The position numbers and the translations under genes were made by a program. The notes below the pieces were generated by a model, which saw nothing but the letters and a program-made list of their open reading frames with translations, searched no databases and was not told the DNA's origin. A DNA stretch of 64,000 nucleotides from Tubulanus polymorphus (Eukaryota; Nemertea; Palaeonemertea; Tubulaniformes; Tubulanidae), in the NCBI RefSeq assembly GCF_964204645.1, contig NC_134027.1, positions 1,538,485 through 1,602,484 on the forward strand, given 5' to 3'. Of the stretch, positions 58,569 through 64,000 are shown in pieces (the first letter of the stretch is position 1; every line of letters starts with the position of its first letter).

Positions 58569-61500
58569 TCAATTCCCGAGTTTTAATTTGGCAAAATCCC
58601 ACGACAGTTGAATAGCTTCTCCTAACGTATCGGTATTCGTACCGGTAGCTTGCGCCGACATTTCTTTACCACCACCTTTTCCACCAATCAGAGTGCAGAT
58701 ATTCTGTACCCATTCATTGGCTTTCAGTCCTGTTGTTTTTGCTACATCCTGAAACACAACGAATAGTTTATCAAAACTCCGACAGATGGCAGCACAGACA
58801 AGTCTTGAATCTATTGTATGACACTAGTATCAGAATTATCATTGAACAAGTCTCTTTAAAAACTTTATAATTGCCACTTTGAAAACATCAATCTTGTAAA
58901 TGATTCTCAGAACTGTCAGTTGAAAGACTTTTCTTAATAGATCAGTGAGTTGTGGAGTTATCAGTAATACTAGCAACCTAACGTCTTACCCTCAACCCTA
59001 ATCCTTAAGAGAAAATAGCAAAAGGTGACCTCTTTATTTCAGCTTACCCCTCTAACCCTAATCCCTTAAAAACACTAATGCTACACAGAAGAAAGGTGAC
59101 AGCATGAATTTACCTTATGAACAGCACTCATACATAGAATCTTTCCTTCATCTCGGTCGACTGAGAAAAACATAGTAGCAGTTTTAGGTGAAGAGGTAGT
59201 GAATTGTTTCATCGCGGTATTCAATGCTTTCGCGTTTGATCCGGCTTTGAATTCATGAATCACGATCGGTTCGTTCGCTTTAGATTCCGTCATTTTCTTC
59301 GCTTCTTCTAAAACCTTAAAAATCACAAACCATTCATTCATTCATAGATTCTAATGATCGAACATTTTCTACTCTCGAGAAATAGAATACATCTATTCAA
59401 CTCGGAACTGACCTCTGCAGTAATCGCGGCCTTTTTAGCTTTATCAAGATCGTCTAATTTCTTCTTGAGACCTTTCAGTTTGTTTCTCATTTCATCCTTT
59501 CTCCAAGATGGCACGCTCGACTGAGATACTTCCTAAATATTTCAATGAAAACGTTCATAAACAACAGAACTAAAACCACTGAATACATCCAACACTTTAT
59601 AATGAAAAGTAAAGTCTGAAAAATTTCCTTGAGCTGTAGGAGTTTAACTAACAGTTTCACCATTATTCTAATAGTAGTCATCTTCAGGAATGCTGATGAT
59701 CAATATCGTACAACAATTGATATCAAAACAGTATTCCTGAAGCAATGTTGAAATAAAGTTTTCAGCACAAGGATCCTTTCAGACTCTATATTTTATTCTT
59801 AGAGTGGGTTTTCCCATTATCAGAGGTTTTCTTCTGTGTTTATCTGATATACATACATCAGAAAGTTCCGCAATATGTTTGTTGAGCTGTTTCTGAGTAA
59901 ACTGTTGAGTTTTTATTCCCGTTTCAATTTTGGTCTCCAGTTGAAGGTATTCTTTGTCTAACAGATCTGCTTTGTGTAACGCCTAAAACAGTAAAAAATA
60001 ATAGTTGAAACATCGCATGAAAATCAAGAGAATTTTGATTCAAGATTTTAAAGAAATATTTACCTTTTCAGCTTCCTGACCGGTTACTGCTACAATTCTC
60101 CTCACACCTTTAGATATTGCTTCCTCCGATACTATCACAAAGTTACCTAAATGTCCAGCTCTTTTCAAATGTCTTTAGAAATAAAATCAAAACATCTCAA
60201 TTTTGAAAAATAAAAGACTTACACAACTACAGTTAGACAAACTTGCTTGAGTCATCTCATTACTCCTTACTCCTTAAGTCGTGACTATTCCAGAGTTCAA
60301 ATTAAGATTCAGTTTTACCAATTCAATTTACTGAGTGTAAGTCATCAATTGGTTAAGTCATCTGTATGACTGTAGCGACTGATGCAGGATAAACTTACGT
60401 TCCTCCACAGAACTCGATAGATGTCGTATGACCGAGCGGTCCCGTAGGATCACTAGTCAACTGATCTACTGGAATTCCTATAGATACAACTCGTACTGGA
60501 TCCGGATACGTCTGTTAAAATAATCAGAACACATTCAAGCTGTAGTTTATTTCATGTTTCAACTGTATACTAATAGTAATCTTCAGTATTCCAGCAGGTG
60601 CTTATAAGGATATAGTTGAAAACCAGAATAACCTTCTAGATCAAGGGAACATTTTGGAGCATATTTTGCATTCTGAGTGCGAGATTTATATCATCTCTTT
60701 GAATGATAGTATAAAATGTTTGAATCGATATTTCATTTTTCTAATCTGCTGTAATCATGAATGAACAACTGACCTCGTCAAATACAGCTCTCAATCCTTG
60801 AATAGCCTTCGCGTCTGCTAGTGGCGTATTCTTGTCAAAAACTTCTTCATTTTTTGTCGCCATCGTATTCGTTATAGTTTCCGTTTCTTTGATCTGTTTC
60901 GTCGTCATGGCGCCCTAGCAAAAAAAAAAAAAAAACATTTAGCCTCACGAAACCTGAATAAACGAAGGTTTCAATTGCTGAACATACCTTAGCGGTAAAA
61001 TCAAATCGAAGTTTATCAGGAGCGACTAAAGAACCTCTCTGATCGGCTTCACCCAGAACGGATCTCAAAGCGTAGTTTAACATATGCGTTCCTGTATGAT
61101 TATTCATTACACTTCTTCTTCTCGACTGAAATAGAGACATTGAACTGATATTCTCACGCGATGAAACCGTCGAAAATAATTGAACCCTCAACGAACCTGA
61201 TCAATGAATAGTTTCACTTTATCACCGACTTTCAGCTGACCTTCAATATTACCAATATGTAGCACATAACCTCCTCTTACTTGAACATTTTTCACAGTAA
61301 ATTCCACCGCCTGAAATCAATTAAAGAAGTTTTATCTACTTCACAGTCTACACTTTTACATGTTTTCTATGAAATCAATTAAAGAAGTTTAATTTACATC
61401 AAAGTCTTCACTTTTACATGAATCGTTGTTGGTTTCTAGTGACCGTATAATTCAAGTGAATCACACCTGTCAATGGTCTCTAGAGAGAGTCCGAAATGTT

Positions 61501-63981
61501 GTGTGTCTTCTGATTTTAATTTTTGACAAATAAATTGGGTTTTTAATCTTTTTGAAATATCTAACATGGCCTTTTAATTCTCCACTTTTTTTTCTGAATC
61601 ACACAGGTTCATACCTCATCGCCCACTTTCACTATGAATCCTTCGTCGTAAATCTGTCCACCTTGTTCCACGTAGAAACACGTTTTATCCAACAATACAC
61701 CGCATTCTGTTCCCGTGGTTACACTATCTACGAACTGTTTATTGTGGCGTAACATTTTTACCTCACTTTCGCACGATTCAAACACTGCAAGTACACAATA
61801 ACACAATAATAGATCCATCTCACAATAAAACATTCTGACAAACAAAACTTTATCTCATCCCTGATTACATACCATAGTTGCCAGCTTCATCAGCCGTATA
61901 ACTGTATTTAGCAAGATCGTCAGTAGCTGGCAGACCTTTATTCTGTAGATCACTGATCGCGTGTACGTCTAAATTAATCTTATCGTCAACACCGCCACCT
62001 GTAGCCTGTGACCTTAACTACAATAACAAATGATACGATATCACATTTTAGTTACAGTTACCTCAGAGAGTATGATGGTGAATCCGCTTACTGTACCTGA
62101 GTTTATCATTGAGAGAAACTCACAATATCGATATAAACAACTGTTTTTAGTTAGAGTTTATTTGAAACTTTGTACCTGAGCTTCTTTTTTCGCTTCCTCG
62201 TAAGATTGCATATCGATTGTTAACCCTTTCTCTTCTACCATCAACTGCGTTAAATCAACGGGGAATCCGTAAGTATCGTACAGTCTCCACGCTACATCAC
62301 CTGCAATAGAATATAATAACAATAATCTCTTACTCATCATTCACACGGCTGGAAATATATCAAATTCAAATTCAAGATTCTACTTACCGGGTAATGTAGC
62401 TGTATCCCCTAATTTACCGATGGTACGTTCCAACAAACGATGACCTCGCGTCAATGTCTTCAGAAATTGTGCTTCCTCTTCATTGATTATCACTTTAATC
62501 TGAAACAACCACAAACAACAATCATCTCGCGTAAATACATCCTATTTACCGCAGGCTGACCACTTTACACAAATCTCCTGAGTTTTCCTTGACTTTTCGA
62601 TGGGATCAAACACGATCAATAATAACAATGGGATCATTCATTTATTACGTATGCATAAAATTTGAATTTTTCGACCCCCCTCCCCCCCTGTACGCAAAAT
62701 CGGCCATTTTTTCGTATACATTAAGCATTACAGTACACAATTGCACTGACCCCTCCCCCTTCCCTAATGCGTACGTAATAAATGAATGACCCCAATGTGA
62801 TTCTTAAGCTATATTTACCTCATCTGGATCTTTTGTTACTTCCGGGAATGCATCACCCTGAAAAATGATTCATATACGTTTATCTAGATGACTTGTTTAA
62901 TTTTTGTATTGAAAAATTGCGATAAAAAATTGAAAATGAACGAATTTTTGGTCGATTAAATCCAAAAATTAAGACCAAAGTTAATTTGTCATTAACTAAT
63001 TTCGATAAAGTATATCTGATATCTAAAACAGCATGATCTGAATGAATAGCTGATGTGCAAGTTATTTCACAATAATAATTGTTACTTACAAGAGTTTGAA
63101 TAACAACATCGACAAGTGAAGCGAATACACCAGGTTTCGCTCCAAGTTTCTCAGTTCCGTATCGTACTGCACGCCTTAAAATTCTCCTCAATACATATCT
63201 ACAATATAAACACATCATCAAAAAATAATTAATGGTATATATGCATGGTTCATTCCCTGACGCTCTCCCGACCCTTGCCAGAAAATTCTGATTAAATCAT
63301 AAGAATCCTCATTGAGGGCTGTTTCTTCTCAAGAGGTTCCTTGTGTCACCGGCAAGAACAAGATACCAAAAATTCAAATTCCATGATTAAATTATAAGAT
63401 TTCCTCATTGAGGGCTGTTTCTTCTCAAGAGGTTCCTTGTGTCACCAGCAAGAACAAGATACCAAAAATTCGATTTCCATGATTAAATTATAAGATTTCC
63501 TCATTGAGGGCTGTTTCTTCTCAAGAGGTTCCTTGTGTCACCAGCAAGAACAAGACACCAAAAATTCAAATTCCATGATTAAATTATAAGATCTCCTCAT
63601 TGAGGGCTGTTTCTTATTAAGAGGTTCCTTGCGTTACTTGTCACCAGCAAGAACAACAAGACACCAAAAATTCAAATTCCATGATTAAATTATAAGATCT
63701 CCTCATTGAGGGTTGTTTCTTATTAAGAGGTTCCTTGCGTTACTTGTCACCAGCAAGAACAACAAGACACCAAAAATTCAAATTTTCTGACTTTTCTCTG
63801 CTCCGTGAGACCCTGTATATGGTAAGATCTATTTTTTCATACCCTCTGCCCGAATTATCAGGGCGACCTCCGTCAGCCAGCGCTATCACTATAGTTCTCA
63901 CATGATCAGCTAGAACTCTGTAAGCCATATCTACACCGTCGGTATCATCGGTACCAACTTTACCGGTGTAATCACGACATC
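58569..63981 (-). CDS. AARS1: Cytosolic alanyl-tRNA synthetase, 3' part (16 exons)
   Basis: Charges tRNA-Ala. Exons (low..high): 63843..63981, 63090..63198, 62819..62857, 62388..62499, 62176..62300, 61873..62017, 61615..61784, 61197..61310, 60988..61125, 60774..60914, 60399..60511, 60064..60172, 59857..59982, 59413..59532, 59114..59314, 58569..58748. They give 693 codons plus stop, all in phase (human AARS1 968 aa). The N-terminal catalytic part lies beyond the window. Seen: [20 protein letters not shown] and [36 protein letters not shown]; the editing-site zinc ligands [18 protein letters not shown] and FCGGTHL; then the C-Ala domain with [15 protein letters not shown] near the end. No defects seen. 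Confidence 0.97.
62631..62793. mobile_element. MITE, 163 bp, related to the 7.26-kb element
   Basis: The left GGGATCATTCATTTATTACG pairs with the right end (reverse complement GGGGTCATTCATTTATTACG). The flanks carry AAT on both sides, a possible 3-bp target duplication. C-rich tracts next to CTGTACGC match the layout of the 7260-7499 element. It lies in an AARS1 intron. Confidence 0.8.
63290..63790. repeat. 96-106-bp tandem repeat in an AARS1 intron
   Basis: Units beginning GATTAAATTATAAGATTTCC recur at 63290, 63385, 63481, 63577 and 63683. Each contains CTCATTGAGGGCTGTTTCTT and ACACCAAAAATTCAAATT. The last units gained about 10 bp (GTTACTTGTC). Single relatives occur in introns of FCSK and the oxygenase gene. 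Confidence 0.9.
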
Positions 63982-64000
63982 CTGTAAACTATATATCAAA

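Overview
This is a eukaryotic window. Genes have many small exons with consensus GT-AG introns, AT-rich intergenic DNA, abundant minisatellites and short inverted-repeat transposons, and no bacterial features. The gene set (COQ9, glomulin, L-fucose kinase, a WDR97/WDR87-like WD protein, a cupin-8/JmjC oxygenase, cytosolic AlaRS) and the intron density fit an intron-rich marine invertebrate. A spiralian such as a mollusc or annelid is my guess, but the sequence does not prove it. I rebuilt the gene models by hand by joining exons whose splice sites and reading phases agree.

Layout. 0.07-3.4 kb, minus: COQ9, nine exons, phase-consistent throughout. 4.0-6.5 kb, minus: glomulin (GLMN), its whole CDS in one exon with a probable 5'UTR intron. 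6.9-9.1 kb: no gene; one short inverted-repeat transposon and a 42-bp tandem repeat. 9.1-22.4 kb: a complex repeated locus. Two kinds of exon occur in tandem arrays. R1 exons encode the first half of a degenerate RNA-recognition motif (RRM) and R2 exons encode the second half, including the RNP1 motif. The locus also holds Arg/Lys-rich tail exons, an Ala-rich exon, three copies of a TATA/CRE promoter-like block, and a partly broken inverted copy on the minus strand. 24.3-33.4 kb, plus: complete 26-exon FCSK, about 1090 aa. 34.35-36.14 kb, minus: a six-exon gene for a 290-aa protein I do not recognise. 37.65-51.26 kb, minus: a 31-exon WD-repeat gene (about 1620 aa), WDR97/WDR87-like. 52.66-57.60 kb, plus: a four-exon single-pass membrane cupin-8/JmjC-type oxygenase. 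58.57-64.0 kb, minus: the 3' 16 exons of cytosolic alanyl-tRNA synthetase, running off the right edge.

The conserved genes are unrelated housekeeping or ciliary-type functions and do not form a pathway. FCSK and the 290-aa gene converge, and the WD gene and the oxygenase diverge from a shared 1.4-kb upstream region. The most unusual part is the RRM half-exon locus. R1 exons all end in phase 2, R2 exons all start needing exactly one base, and an R1 block lies directly upstream of an R2 block. In principle, one-from-each splicing could assemble many RRM variants. Several copies carry stops or frameshifts, so a decaying, recently amplified gene family is the main alternative.
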